From Episyrphus balteatus (Eukaryota; Arthropoda; Insecta; Diptera; Syrphidae): a stretch of 64,000 bases of DNA. This document shows positions 45,321-57,689 of the stretch, one piece after another. Numbering within the stretch: position 1 is the stretch's first letter; every line of letters begins with the position of its first letter. The notes under the pieces were generated by a model, which did no database searches, had not been told where the DNA came from, and saw only the letters and a program-made list of their open reading frames with translations. The stretch lies in NCBI RefSeq assembly GCF_945859705.1, contig NC_079134.1, positions 40,128,576 through 40,192,575 on the forward strand. Reading direction: 5' to 3'. Position numbers and translations under genes: made by a program.

Positions 45321-45944
45321 TTGTTCAGTGCAAGTTATTTGTGTAATAAACTTAAAAAAAAAACAAAAATAACAATTAACAATTTTAAACATTTAAAACA
45401 ACCTATAACAAAACTTAATTGTGAAAATACCGCGCGGGCGTCCTACGACTGTACACCAGAGTGCTATACTCGAAGGGGTGGTGGAAAAAAACACGATATT
45501 TTAGATCAAAATAATTCGGTGGTTCCTCCTACGAACCCGGTGCGGGAGATAATCTCTGAAAAAATTCTCCATAAAGTCAAACCCAGCTCCATATATTCGT
45601 ACATTGTAAATAATCGGTTCGGATTCAAAACTGCTCTAGTTGGGCAATCGAATCCGCCCAACATAAGCTTCTTGAATAACTTGGATATATATGCAGTTTA
45701 TGAAAGTGATGAATCCCCCCGCCAAAAACAACCCGGTTTCGCCTTTGTTCTGAAATTGACAAAATCTGAAATTGATGAATTTATCTCTGAATCGCAGAGG
45801 CAGTTCAGAGATAGGAAAGGCAACACGGGATTGCGGGTTGTCAATATTTTACAGCCTTTAAAATGGACAGAATTCATATCAAGAAAAATTTACGATAACT
45901 TGGCACAACTAAATTCAGGTGTAAGCCACGCTTTGATGCGTTAA
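45321..45944 (+). pseudogene. Unrecognised 207-codon open frame without an ATG start
   Basis: The frame opens at a TTG and has no Met codon until three residues before the stop, so it cannot be translated as a stand-alone gene from ATG. It could be an internal exon or part of a decayed element. Composition is protein-like: a basic start, then GGGKKHDILDQN, a folded-looking middle (SSIYSYIVNNRFGFKTALVG; AVYESDESPRQKQPGFAFVL), and an amphipathic end (GLRVVNILQPLKWTEFI). The end of the frame (GTAAGCCACGCTTTG.TGCG) recurs about 900 bases downstream in the 46.8-47.2 kb repeats, and an inverted match (CAAGACCCTCGAATTAGTTG and complement) links 44.97 kb to 46.79 kb. This supports a mobile-element origin. 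No family recognised. Confidence 0.4.
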
Positions 45945-45950
45945 GTCTAA

Positions 45951-46713
45951 TAGCCTTTTCACACCAAGCCAAAAACGCGGTTTTTGCGAAAAACCCTAAA
46001 AACCTATATCAAAAACACAAGTTTTTCCATAAATTTTTCATAAACCACAAGTTTTCGTAAAACACAAGTTTTTGATGACTCCAAACGAAATAACTAAACA
46101 AACCTTTTTTAGAATTCAGCAAAAATTCAGCAGACAAAAAAAGAACTATCAGCAGACAAAAAAAAAAGAACTGACAGCAGACAAAAAAAAAAGAACTGAC
46201 AGGCAAAGATAACAGTTGTTTTACAAATGCATTTTGTTGATTTTTGAAACTATTCATTTACAAAATATTCTTTGAAATTAATCAAATTTCTTTTCATTAT
46301 AGAAAAAGCCAGAGCAGAAAAAAAAGCAAAAAAAAAATGTGGGGGGCCGAAGATGAAGAGTTCCTGTTGGAACTTTGGGCTGAAAAGGATCCACAGCTTA
46401 GAGGCTTTTTCCTTGTATTTGGTGTCACAAAGAGAAAGAAGCTTTGCAAAACTTTTATATATATATTCCTCTGTTTTGCGTTGATGAATTAAAATTATAT
46501 TTAAATTGTCAGAGTTCATTTTAGTTTATCAATTTTGTGAGCTCAAGCTGATTTGAAGAACAAAAATTAAATCCCATCGAAAACTTGACATTTGAATGTC
46601 AAAATAATTTAAACGTCAAACAAAAACCTGTAAAGTTGTCGAGTGAACGCTTTTCAGGTTTTTGAAAACTTTTAGCCATAAACCGCGTTTTTGGGTTTGG
46701 TGTGAAAAGGCTA
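45951..46713. mobile_element. MITE with TIR TAGCCTTTTCACACC, 763 bp
   Basis: TAGCCTTTTCACACCAA at 45951 is inverted at 46697-46713 (TTGGTGTGAAAAGGCTA), and AAACGCGG/CCGCGTTT continues the arms. It lies seven bases after the stop of the 207-codon frame. It contains A-runs with repeated CAGACAAAAAAA units near 46130-46190. Confidence 0.75.
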
Positions 46714-46782
46714 TAAGCCACTTTTTAAGCGAAACTTGGTAGATTCGTGTCAAGTTAGCGGAATAACACACAACAAAATTTA

Positions 46783-47225
46783 AAATGGCACAACTAATTC
46801 GAGGGTCTCGAACTGCAAAATTTTGGTATAAGCCACGCTTTGGTACGTTTAAATTGGTACAACTAGTTAACGACAAAATAACGGCAAATTCCCATACTCA
46901 GTTTTTCAAAAAAAAACCTTTTTCAAAGATGGTGTTTCGCTAAGTTGATATCAAGTTATCGAAACAACACAGTTCCTTATGGAGCTACAAAATCGAAACT
47001 ATCACAACTAATTAACGACTAATTAACAGCAAATTATGACATACACAAATGTTCAAAAAGACCACTTTTAAGAGTTGTTGTTTCGCTAAGTTAGCGAAAC
47101 ATCAACAATATATATGAAAACAATGAACGACAAAATCAAAATTACCACAACTAATTAACGACTAAATAACGGCAAATTATGCACCTAGTCCCGTTTGGAT
47201 CGGCGAAAGTTGTTTCGCTAAGTTG
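46783..47225. repeat. Degenerate tandem repeats (ACAACTAATTAACGAC)
   Basis: CACAACTA(A/G)TTAACGAC recurs near 46861, 47002 and 47149, about 140-147 bases apart, with GTTGTTTCGCTAAGTT in between (46930, 47075, 47207). The spacing is not exact, unlike the array at 37-38.7 kb. Confidence 0.6.
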
Positions 47226-48990
47226 ACACTTGACACTCATGTCTGTCTGACTGTTTATCTAGCATTAAATGAAGATATACAATTTGGATTCCTCCCATAC
47301 AATTCAAGGTAGGTTTCATGCCTGTTTAGAGTATTAATGTTGAAATCAGCATGAAATCGTCATACAAAAACACAAATTGTTGTATCCAAATTTCTTATGA
47401 AATAAAGTTCCAACTCTAATTTTTATTGTAGAAATAAAAGATCGAGGACGGACTGATAATATTATTGTATGAGCGATGAAACTGCATTTTCTTTTTCAAG
47501 AATGAAATCATACTCTAAATAATTTCGGAGAGTAATTTAAGAGAATTATCAGAGGGAGAATACGATTTCATTTGTAATGTCTTGAGCGTATGTCTTCAAC
47601 ATTCAACTAAGTATAATATCTGCCACTTTACGGATAACTCTTAACCTTTCTTCCTTTGAGTCTGTTTTCTTTGCATTATACCAGTCTTGGATAACTAGTT
47701 TATGGCCAGTGTGACGAAAACAAATTATCGTATCGCTTCCTTTTCTGTAAGAAAATAAAATTTCTTCATCAAAAATTTTGTGGTTAACGTTGCTTTTATT
47801 GTCTTAATACACGGATAGATTTCTTCTTAAACTGTTTCCTTTACTTTTAACTGTGAATTGACATTCCTCAGCATTTTTTTTTTGTTAATACAGTTTAGTG
47901 TTATAACAGCATTTTATCGCAATATCTATTTCACCCGAAACCGGTCTTCATGAAAACCCTTCTGCTTTGAATTGCTTTTTCGATGATAAATAACAAACAG
48001 ATCAAAAAAATTTTCTTTATTTCACGAACAAAAACAACGTGACCCTGACGCTTATTTATTTAAATAATTTAATCTCGAAATTGATTGCTTTCTATCGCAA
48101 AAACAAGACGCGCCATATTTTTAATGGACGCTTTTCTCGACTGCGACACTTTCCACACAAAATTAAAAATAACTCTTCAAATTAAATGAAGAACTAACAT
48201 CTTGTTCACGAAGTTGATTATGAAAGGAATGCGTAATTCTTCCATTTTAAGAGTTCCGCTTCTCTTTTGTCGGCGTACTTTTTGCAATATGCGGAATGCA
48301 TAATAACATTTTCACCAGAACGAGGATTTTTTTTCTTTTTCTGTATTGCCTTTTAAAATGCTGGTTGATAAAAGGGACTGCACTCCATCTTTTTTTATGG
48401 TAATATCACTGGCACTTTTTTGAAAGACGAAACAAATGACCATTTTTAACAATCATTAATGTTGTTTAGCTAAATTTTTCATATAATAAAACTATGGCAC
48501 GAGTAGTCGTACTAATAAATACAGATGTACTAGTGCTTTTTCTTGTTCTCTTTTCGCCGTGCAGCCAGTTAGGTGCCGTGTTATAGGTAGGTACTTGCTG
48601 ATTCTGTTTACCTGCCTTAAAAATTTATCATAAACATTGCAGTTAAAACCGGGCGAACCGTATTTAAGTATTAAAATTAACTTATTTCTATAAACATATA
48701 ACAAATAATTATCTTTTTCCGGAAATCAAACTTTTTAGGCCTTGTTTCTGAAGTAGAGTGATCTACTTCGGAAGAACCTTGGCGATATGATATTCAGCTT
48801 ATAGTTCTTCCCGAGTTGCATTGACTATTCATCAATTGTTCTCCGCCATGGGTTCCTTGGGTTTTTCGACTTTTCTGTCTGTTTCGGATTTTACGTCCGT
48901 TTGTGTTTGGTGTTGTTGTTTGTGTCTGGTTCAATATTTTGTTTCATCATACTACAATGCGATTTATCCAAATCTCATTGTAGCATGATG
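47226..48990. other. Intergenic DNA, nothing recognised
   Basis: No long frame, no resolved inverted-repeat element. Confidence 0.4.
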
Positions 48991-49000
48991 TTCCAAATCT

Positions 49001-49140
49001 TTACTGGAGCGCGGATTTTACTTCATCCAAATTACGCGAATTAACGTATTCCTTCAGCAATCTACGCTCCAACGGGTTCCAAACGTGTTCAATCGGATTT
49101 AAGTCCGGTCTTCTTGCTGGATGGTTCAAACCCGAATTCT
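49001..49140 (-). pseudogene. Tc1-type transposase C-terminal remnant
   Basis: Minus strand: RRPDLNPIEHVWNPLERRL, then LKEYVNSRNLDEVKSALQ and a stop at 49003-49001. PDLNPIEHVW contains the last Glu-bearing catalytic block of Tc1 transposases (DD34E). Upstream the frame is broken, and the N-terminal DNA-binding part and the first two Asp motifs are not recognisable. Confidence 0.7.
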
Positions 49141-49570
49141 CGGAAATAAATTATAACCGTTTGCCCCGAGATCGTCTTAAGCACTTTTCGTTGCTGTATT
49201 TGGAAACTCCAAGCAATGGTACTTGTGTGAGTGAATGATTCTCTTCGAGCCATCCGAACCTTTACTCTGTCATTTCTTTAAGATGTTATCCAACGACGAC
49301 CTTGTTCTTACCTTCAATAAAATTGACGACTTCTTGAACCCTTCCGTAAGCAACTTCTCGGAGACTGATGAACCTCCCCCACAAGTCACTGAATTCTCAA
49401 GTCGAATTTTGATTGATTCCGAAAGAGCTGTTTAACTCTGTAAAAATTCTTCAAACTATCAAAGAACACACCAACAAAATTAAGAACGCAATGTTTTTAT
49501 ATCCTTTATTTAAGGACACAAATTTGCACATCAATCAATATTGTCTTTATTAATTGATAGTTTTCTATAT

Positions 49571-50872
49571 TCAATATCTTAGCTTAGGAAAAGCTGAACC
49601 AATCAAAAGCTGACCATTATACCGCCATGTATATGTCTGAATGGCAAAATTCTTTTCTCCCATCGACAGTTTACACAACTCATCGGGTCTAAATTGAAAA
49701 CAAATAGTATATAATGCAATTTCCATTTCAGGACTTGTTCCAACAAAAAGTGTATTCACTGGTTTATTGAGACCATCCAATGTGAAACGAACTTCATCGA
49801 TTTCTTCTTTCTGTTATTTGTAAAAAAAATTCATATTTAATTTTAATTAATTTCGGTAGACAACAACTTACAGTTCCCAATTTGAGATAATTGATATATC
49901 CTTTGTAATCCAAACGACCGGTTTTTTCCTGCTCACCGAAGAAGACCCAATTGTGAAGACCAATTATTTTACCTTTGCTGATTTCACCCAAAAAGACGTG
50001 CTCAAAACCTGAGCTTCCAACTGCACCTTGACCACGATTATAAAGTCCAAACCACATGGTTTTGAGATAGTCTTTTTGGCTTCTTAAGTTAGATGATACA
50101 ATTCCTATTAAAAGAAAAGTACATTTTTGTGTTTATAAGTGGAAAGAAAGATTCGGTTTTTACCTTTGCTTTGAAGAAATGACATAGTTTGACGCATAAC
50201 ATTTGTTGCCATCACAGCGTCCAGGAAATCATCTTGTTCCTGAAGCTGAGCGGCGGAAAACTTTTCATTCACCGAGGTATCCATATGATAGTTGTCGAAA
50301 AGTGGTCGCAACTTGGCAATAGTTGGTACGTTAAAAACTTTATCACTTACTTGTAGAAGACTGTTATTGAAAAGCAATTGAGTCAATATACAATGATAGG
50401 TCTGAAGTGTTTTCATAATTTTTAAACTTACGGTAATGGGGCCACGTCATTTGTATCAACTGAACGGGTTTTTCCCTGCAAATTGACAGAAATTTGGCTA
50501 AGCAGAGAAATTTCTTTTCCATATAAGGATTCACTCAGTTGAATAATCTCTTCGTCCGTAACCTTTGTCGGATCAACTTGGACAGCTCTTGGACTGATTG
50601 GAAAATATGGCTTATTTTCTTCGACTGGTGGAGAGTTTTCAGGTCCATAACTCAAATTAAATCCGTAGGGGGGTATATTTTTTGGAAAGCGAGGGAAATA
50701 GATGTCTGATGTTAAATTGCCAGAATCCGCTGTTATTGGTACTCGACAATCTATTAGAGAGTTATTAAAATAATTTTTGTAAATTAAATTTAAAATTAAT
50801 GTATTTACCTGCGGTTTCAAAACGCCACACAGTCAAAACCAGTGAAACAGCTAAGATTAATGTAAACTTCAT
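49571..50872 (-). CDS. Secreted EndoU-family endoribonuclease, paralogue 1
   Basis: Five exons on the minus strand: 50872-50809, 50750-50432, 50360-50164, 50104-49872, 49810-49571. They total 351 codons with the stop (350 aa), and all introns are GT-AG of 58-71 bases. Exon 1 is a signal peptide (MKFTLILAVSLVLTVW). The EndoU domain occupies the C-terminal two thirds: VTDEEIIQLSESLY, then LFDNYHMDTS and QEQDDFLDAVMAT. The two catalytic His are in SSGFEHVFLGE and GLHNWVFF, followed by DYKGY and the terminal PEMEIALYTICFQFRPDEL. EndoU enzymes cut RNA at uridylates, usually leaving 2',3'-cyclic phosphates; in flies some members are secreted. Exon 2 has about 20 residues absent from the second copy (Tyr/Pro-rich, after NLTSD). 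AATAAA lies at 49551-49546. Confidence 0.92.
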
Positions 50873-50889
50873 CTTATTTTTTATTTATT

Positions 50890-53130
50890 TTTCAAATTGC
50901 TTACACAAGTGAAAAAAAAGATAAAAAGTACAAAAAAGATATGAGAACCAAATTAAAATAAATCGTTCAGTAATCCGTGTCTATTAAAAGTCACAGATAA
51001 ACTAAAATGACTAAAAATTGTGACTAGAGTTATGTATTAGCAGAACAAAATTTAAAAATTATTTCTTAAAAATTTTGTATCTGGAAAAAACTAGTGCTCC
51101 AAAATTACCAAAATAATAAATTGGTTTTCCAATTTATATTTTACTGCTTATCAGATATGAAATATGGAAAGATACCTACTTTAAATATGTTTATAATTTC
51201 CAACAAGATCTTATTGTTTATTCAATTAATATTTAAACAAATGATTCAAGAAATGATTATCTCTAATATTGATAATAACACATGTACAAACATACTGTTA
51301 TATCTATTTAAAAAAAAAAATAAAAATTATAATTTTTCTTGGGATACATACCTACATTTAAAGAGATAGATAAGTCGTAAATGTAAAATCAATTAAATTT
51401 ATTTGCCGTCTCTTTTTGCTCACAGATAACGAAGAACGGGGGTTTATTTTCACCGAACGCGATGACAATGAAGATTGCAAGTTGTTGCGGGACTTATTAA
51501 AAAATTATATGTAAAAACAAAATTCGATGTAAAAATAAAAAAACAAATTAAGTTGAAAAGTTGATGACAAAATAACATAGCAACCTTGTTTGTACACTGA
51601 ATAAAAAAATTTAATAACAATAATTAAGTTATCAATATTTTGATTTGGTATTTTACTTCTATTTTTTTATTTTTTTTTTTTTTTGCGGCCCAAGCTTAAA
51701 TTTGAAAAGTGCATTAACAGTTTTTCAAAATGATCAAAATTTTATCCATATCAGTGATGAACACTATGCACTTACCAAAAACAAATCGGGGAGTCCCATG
51801 AAATTGTTTATAGTTTGGTCTTTTCAACAGCAACAGGTACGTTACACATGCACACAGGCAATGCCAACATTAAAATGGTTACAATGAGCTGTTTGGTAAG
51901 AATGAAATAGAGAGATTTCGTTGCATACTTACTAGGTGACGTTTTGGGGGAAAACTCTAAGTGGAGTTTGTTTATTTGTTTTTGTAGAAACAAAAATTAA
52001 TAATTTATAGTTTATCATTGGCTTAAACGTTTTCCTATCATTTATCTTAGAATTTTGTAGTCAGTTTAGTACAGGTCTTTCTCAAAGCCCAGTAGATGTA
52101 AATTCGAGCAAAAAATTTGTGATGAATATCGAAATTCCAAAGAAAAGTTGGAACTAAAATACTTTTCTTGTGATATGAATAATAAAATAATTTTTTTAAT
52201 ATGTGGTTGTGGTTGAGGGTTGACTACCGTCTAGACAGTCTCTGGTTTGCAATTGTTCAAACATTGGTGCTCCTAGAGAAGATTAAGTAGCTTAGACACT
52301 TGTTTAATAAAAAAACATTCACAATTGATGTTATGTAATTAGTTTATTTTATTTTGTATGTAGAACATATCGATGGGAGCAGTAATTTTCACTCATGAAA
52401 ATTTATTCTACATAAAACATAAGTCACCTAACCTAAAATTATTTTGCCAAACATTAATTTGATTGTTAACATGTTAACCTTCAGCCAGACCGGTCTAAAA
52501 GAAAAGATTAAGTATGTTGGATAAGTAACGACGATCACGAGTTAGTTGAGCAAGCAAGATAGACGACAATAGCTTTTTGAAGTCATGATGGCGTGAGTTA
52601 AGCCGCATGTTTTTAACAAAATTCTGTTACAACGACAAGTGATTCTTAAACAGTTTTTCGAGCTTCGCGAAGAAATGAGAATTTTTTTTCTCAACCAAAT
52701 AAATTTTTCATTTGATTTGCACAGCGGCGCGGTTTGGAAAAAAAAAGGATTATTCGTCATTTTCAACACTAAATGAATTTTTAAAAACGATATTTTATCA
52801 GATTCAATTTTTCGAAGTTGTCCCAAACATGGACATGTTTCTGATTACAGAAAATTATTGATTAAAAACAATTATCAGTTGACTTATTTGAAATTAGCTT
52901 TCTAAGAAAAAAAACTGTATTTTCAAAAATTTCCTCCAAATCCGTCGTTTAACCCTAATTTATTTTTGTTTGCGGCCCATTAAAATTTAGGTCCTGCTGT
53001 TTTGGTCCGTGGTAACCATTAAGTTTTACTTGCTTGTATTAGATTATAGTAGTAGTAAATACATAGATTTTATTTTCTTCAAATGTATATAATAACAACG
53101 CCGCCGCGGGGTTCCTGATATTTCAAGCAA
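50890..53130. other. Intergenic DNA
   Basis: Frames at 51094 and 51645 are short and AT- or T-driven. At 52920 a phrase shared with the 26.2-26.8 kb repeats occurs (AAAATTTCCTCCAAATC). No gene supported. Confidence 0.4.
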
Positions 53131-53137
53131 CAAGGAT

Positions 53138-53395
53138 CATCGCTTCCGGCTTCTCATTTTTTATGAATTTTGAACCTTTGTCGAATACATACAGTTGTAA
53201 GTATCAACGTTGGACAAAAAACATTAATTAAATTTAATTAATTAAGTCGTAACCAATAAATGTTAAGAAATTAAACAAATAATAAAACTTACAATTATTA
53301 ATAAAATTATCATCGCTTCCGACTTCTTATTTTTTATGAATTTTGAACCTTCGTCGAATACGAAGTATTTATCAACGTTGGGCAAAAAACCGCCG
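53138..53395. repeat. Tandem duplication of about 175 bp
   Basis: ATCGCTTCCG(G/A)CTTCT.ATTTTTTATGAATTTTGAACCTT(T/C)GTCGAATAC occurs at about 53139 and 53313, and both copies continue to TATCAACGTTGG(A/G)CAAAAAAC. Confidence 0.75.
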
Positions 53396-53399
53396 TGCC

Positions 53400-54885
53400 G
53401 TCTTTAATGTTGACTTTTTTTTAAAAACCAAGAGGCCGTAACTAACTTTAACGGTGGTGACCATCTTCCAGAGTCCATGGCTGGGTGTTCTTATCTATCA
53501 CATTAGATCTTATTTATAATGGCATTCTGCACGGTCGAAATTATCTCCTACCCAACCAGCGAAAACATGTGTGTCTGAAGCAAGAAAAGTAAGCAAATAA
53601 AACTATTTTTTTTTTTTTCAGAGAAGTGCAATGCAACTCTTTTTAAAACAACCATAACTAAACAAGGCTTTGTTGATAGACTTTATGCATGATAACAAGG
53701 CATTTGCAAATCAATGACAATCTATGTCGCAAGAATATAAACGGTACTCTCCTTGGGAATCGCTGAGCATCAGTCTGAACTCTCAAGGTTCATCATCAAA
53801 TCGGTATACTAATGCTAAGCAGTTGACATTGAATAAGTTTAATTAGTAAAATATATTTTTCGCTCATGTTGCAGTGTTGGGCTCTGGACTGAAATATTGG
53901 GACGGTGAGAAATATTGGTACCTAAGAAAGACAATTAACTAAGTTTGAAAAAAAAAATTAAATCTTTGTTATTCAAAGCTACAGTTTTAAAGGAAAAGAA
54001 AAATTTAGAATGGGCCGTGGAGTACATTCTCACAGGTGAAAATAAAACAATCAGTAAAGGCATCATTTAAGTAAAAGTATCCAAAATAACCCCATCAAAA
54101 TGAAATATTAATATTTGAAATATTAACTTTAAAGAAATTTGCAAAATTGGATGCACATTAGACAGTGTGGCTCAAAACTCACTTAGGTGTTATAATTAAA
54201 TTCAGTTGTGGTTTGGAAATAAATCATTGATTCCTGGGTCCGTAAAAATTAAAATTTTATTCACCCAGCTAAAATGAGCTTGAAAGCAGCTCCTAAAGAA
54301 ATTTTAAAGTTGATCTCTTGTACATGCAAAGGAAATTGTTTAACAGCACAATGTATCTAGCTGCAATTCCATTGCATATTCGGGATAGTGAAAGTTTTGA
54401 GAAGGCCTGGAACAAAATGAAGAAAACTTAATAAAATGAGAACCAGAGGACTAAATCGAAAGAATTTTGTAAGTTATTTATTATTTATAATTCTTTTGGC
54501 AATTTATTGACATTTTATTTCTATTAAATATTTTATTTCGTCATTTGAAAAATATGCTGTCCAAAACTTTGATTCTAGATAGATTTGAATACTTCCAATT
54601 TCGCCGAATCAGATAATGATATTCTCCTCATGATGAATCACAAGAATCTATTCACCAATTTGAAACAAATAATTGTTGAAAATAGCTTTAATAAACCGTT
54701 TCCTTCAAAAAATGGGCGACTGGATGAATCAACGAAAAATTCTGATAGCGTTGTAATCCTAGATAACATATTAATTGTGGGTTCTACTATTTATTCACAT
54801 TCAGCAAATGGCTCCACTTTCCTTTGGGCACCCGAGTTCCCACCCGTTGTTTTTTTTTTTGTCGGTAGTTTATCATTATCACGGA
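53400..54885. other. Non-coding DNA
   Basis: A 105-codon frame at 54585 has no recognised feature and ends in a Phe-rich stretch. I do not call it a gene. Confidence 0.35.
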
Positions 54886-54888
54886 CTC

Positions 54889-55138
54889 TTGCTCACAGCT
54901 AACATAGACTATGTGAAACCATTATATATATTAGGAGCAGCTTCCAGCAAGTCGATTCTTTTGTTTCTAATTTAAGAAAGTTTTTTTTTTAAAAGCCTTT
55001 CTCGGATCGCAGTTTTCAAAGCGGAAGGAGTCAGGATCAGGACTGCCTCTGTCTCCACAACGCGCATTATATATTTCAAATAAACAACTAAAATTTCAAT
55101 AAAGATTTTTTTACAGATATTGACCCGTTGGGTGTGGT
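54889..55138. repeat. Direct repeat, copy A (250 bp, LTR-like)
   Basis: This is more than 90% identical by eye to 56410-56655, from CAGCTAACATAGACTATG to GATATTGACCCGTTGGGTG. Both contain AATAAAG and CTCGGATCGCAGTTTTC. The direct orientation and internal poly(A) signal suggest LTRs, but no TG..CA ends or primer-binding site were proven. Confidence 0.65.
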
Positions 55139-55260
55139 TAGGGTTGCCAACCGTACTCAAAAAAAGAGTATTGTGCTCTATTTCAAGTATGTGTATGTGT
55201 ACTCTATAATCTATAACTCTAATAGAGTACGTCAAAATACTCTTTTTTTACTGTGTGTAC
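55139..55260. mobile_element. Fragment of the TAGGGTTGCCAAC element
   Basis: TAGGGTTGCCAACCG followed by AGAGTA-type repeats matches the right end (inverted) of the element at 23874-24532. It starts exactly where direct repeat A diverges from copy B. Confidence 0.65.
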
Positions 55261-55366
55261 CCTTTACCACCACATAAATTTGTATTATTAAGTTTAAAAA
55301 AACGAGGCTTAAAAATTCAACCTTATAATTTCTAAATTTCAACAATTGTAATTTAGAGAGTACAAA

Positions 55367-55700
55367 TCACAATAATTTTAAATATTTTTCCAAGTATTTT
55401 TTACGTCTACTGGAAAGGGCAGGGCATGAGCAGAGAAGATGTTGGATTGTTTCTTCTTCTTCCTCATCAAGGCAACTTCTACAGAAGTCGTTAGAGACTA
55501 CGCCAAGTCTTATGGCGTGTCTACCTTTGAGGAAGTGTCCTGTTAAGACACCTATTACAGAGCTGATATGAAACCTGCTTAGAGACAATACATTTTTTGA
55601 ACGTTTTGGATCTAGGTTAGGCCTGCTTGATATTAAATAAAGAAATATGTATTTTGAATTTGAAATTTTGGAGTCATACAAAACACATAATGTTAAAAAC
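55367..55700 (-). pseudogene. Non-LTR retrotransposon C-terminal fragment
   Basis: Minus-strand frame: LSRFHISSVIGVLTGH, HAIRLGVV, then a Cys-rich tail FCRSCLDEEEEETIQHLLCSCPALSSRRKK. The TGH block and C-x2-C...H-x4-C tail are typical of the end of ORF2 (RNase H and zinc-finger region) in Jockey/R1/I-type elements. The rest of the element is absent. Confidence 0.75.
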
Positions 55701-55734
55701 AACAATAAAAAGTTATGAACGGCAAGAAGAACAA

Positions 55735-56280
55735 AAAAAAAAAATCATGTGTGCAATTCACACGTGGTAGAAGTGAAACCTTAAAAAATCATTTTTCTTG
55801 CAAAAAAAAAAAATAGAAAAAATCTACCTATTTTTATTTTATCACCTTCAAATCCATGTTTTTTATATGACAAACTAGATAAATTTTATATCATCTGAAA
55901 GCTTATTGTCTTAGCTCAAAATATATTTATCGATCAGGTGTATAAGACATCTACAAAAAGAGCTAGAATTTTTTAAACTCGATGAAGTTTCATCCAAAAA
56001 GCAAAAAAAACATTTATTTTTATGTTCTCATCCTATTACCTAAATCAATTTTTTTGTTTGACAACCTATAAAAAATTTTATACTATGTGAAAGCTTATTG
56101 TTTCACCTTGTATAATGATGCATAAATCTTATTTCAAAGATGTCTACAAGAGAAGTTAGAATTTTTTAAAGTCAACCATGTCGAATTTCCAGACTGAGAT
56201 TACGGTACTTCCTACACTGGTAGCTGGTCATCGCCAACAGATCTCCACAGGTGTTTTAAGGTATTTTTATTGCAACTTTG
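55735..56280. mobile_element. Uninterrupted arm of the 32-35.7 kb foldback family
   Basis: From AATCATGTGTGCAATTCACA to ACAGATCTCCACAGGTGTTT this matches 33610-33918 joined to 35255-35462, and shows the pre-insertion state of that element. Confidence 0.75.
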
Positions 56281-56409
56281 TTTGAAAAATTCAATGCAAT
56301 TGTTGTGGACCAAAGACATTCAGAGAAAAGGTAGGTATTGCTGTTTGTGACTGACGGTGCACCTTTTATGAAAAAAGTGGAAAATTTTAAATGCTTCATG
56401 TTGCTTGCG

Positions 56410-56655
56410 TAGCTCGCAGCTAACATAGACTATGTATTATATATATTAGGAGCAGCTTGCAGCAAGTCGATTCTTTTGTTTCCAATTTAAGAAAGTTTTT
56501 TTTAAAAGCCTTTCTCGGATCGCAGTTTTCAAAGCGGAAGGAGTCAGGATCAGGACTGCCTCTGTCTCCACAACGCGCATTATATATTTCAAATAAACAA
56601 CTAAAATTTCAATAAAGATTTTTTTTTACAGATATTGACCCGTTGGGTGTGGTAC
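56410..56655. repeat. Direct repeat, copy B
   Basis: Partner of 54889-55138. Beyond it, TTGGTTGGCAGCAGCGTCC begins unrelated sequence. Confidence 0.65.
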
Positions 56656-57685
56656 TTGGTTGGCAGCAGCGTCCGTCGTATTACGCGTACGTGTGAATTT
56701 TGCTAGGGAGTAGGGAGTTAGAAACAGACGAAGCAGTAAGGACGCAGTTTGCTTACATATGTAAATGGACAGTATTTTTGAAGCTATCAAATTAAATTTA
56801 TCATTTTCTTTTTTTCTTCTAGATTTCCAAAGTTATTTAATTCAATTTTTTGCTTCTTTTTTATGTTTTTTATCTACATAATTTTCTTCAATTCTTTTTT
56901 TTTATACATGTATTCATAAATTTTATAAATGTATTTAGATGTTTTAAGAGATATTATGTACAATCTTAATGAGTCAATATCAATTATTATTGGAAATAAA
57001 TTAAATTAAATTTAATTTCTAAATTCTAAAAGTGCCTAATTAATTTTTTTTTGTAAATAAAAGATATACGATTAGAGAGTTCTCCAGATTTTGGACAAGA
57101 GCGACAGGCGAGAGGCCCAGTCGCAAAAGATGTTGAGTTTTTTTTTTTTTGCAAAAAAGAGACTCGAGAGAATAAAACAAATAAATTGCGTTATAAATAC
57201 ACTAACCAACATTTTTTTTGGAAAAGAGTATACGTTTCTCGTAAACTGTTGATGGCGCAGTCATAAAAGTTCTTGTTTTTACATCTTATCAGATTCGATT
57301 CCGTGTTCAGTATAATTATAGTAACCTTTATATCCCAGAAGTTCTTGACCCATACCATAAGTGATCGGAGTCTTATTTTGATGCTCTTAAGCGCAAGTAA
57401 ACGCAACGCCTCTTGCGTGGACGAGTTTATCAGAATATTCCAACATTGAATCTACAACTTTCAGAAATTGTAATTACTAATGTGTAATGCAATGTACTGG
57501 GACAAAAGCTTACAGGCGCATGGTATGCAATTTCGGCAATTATCAATGTCATCGGAACTAGCAAATAGCAGTGTTTAGCTTTTTTCTTTGTTCGTCGATA
57601 AGCTGGTTATTAGCGCTCATTTGTTGGTCTTCATCGATTAATTATTTACGCGTTCTCAACTAACATCTTCCTCTTCACTTTGTGA
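56656..57685. other. Non-coding DNA
   Basis: AT-rich, no gene supported. Confidence 0.35.
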
Positions 57686-57689
57686 ATAC

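Noticed and set aside
54585..54902. 105-codon frame as a gene
   Set aside because: No motif, no promoter or splice signals, and the end is driven by a T-rich run.
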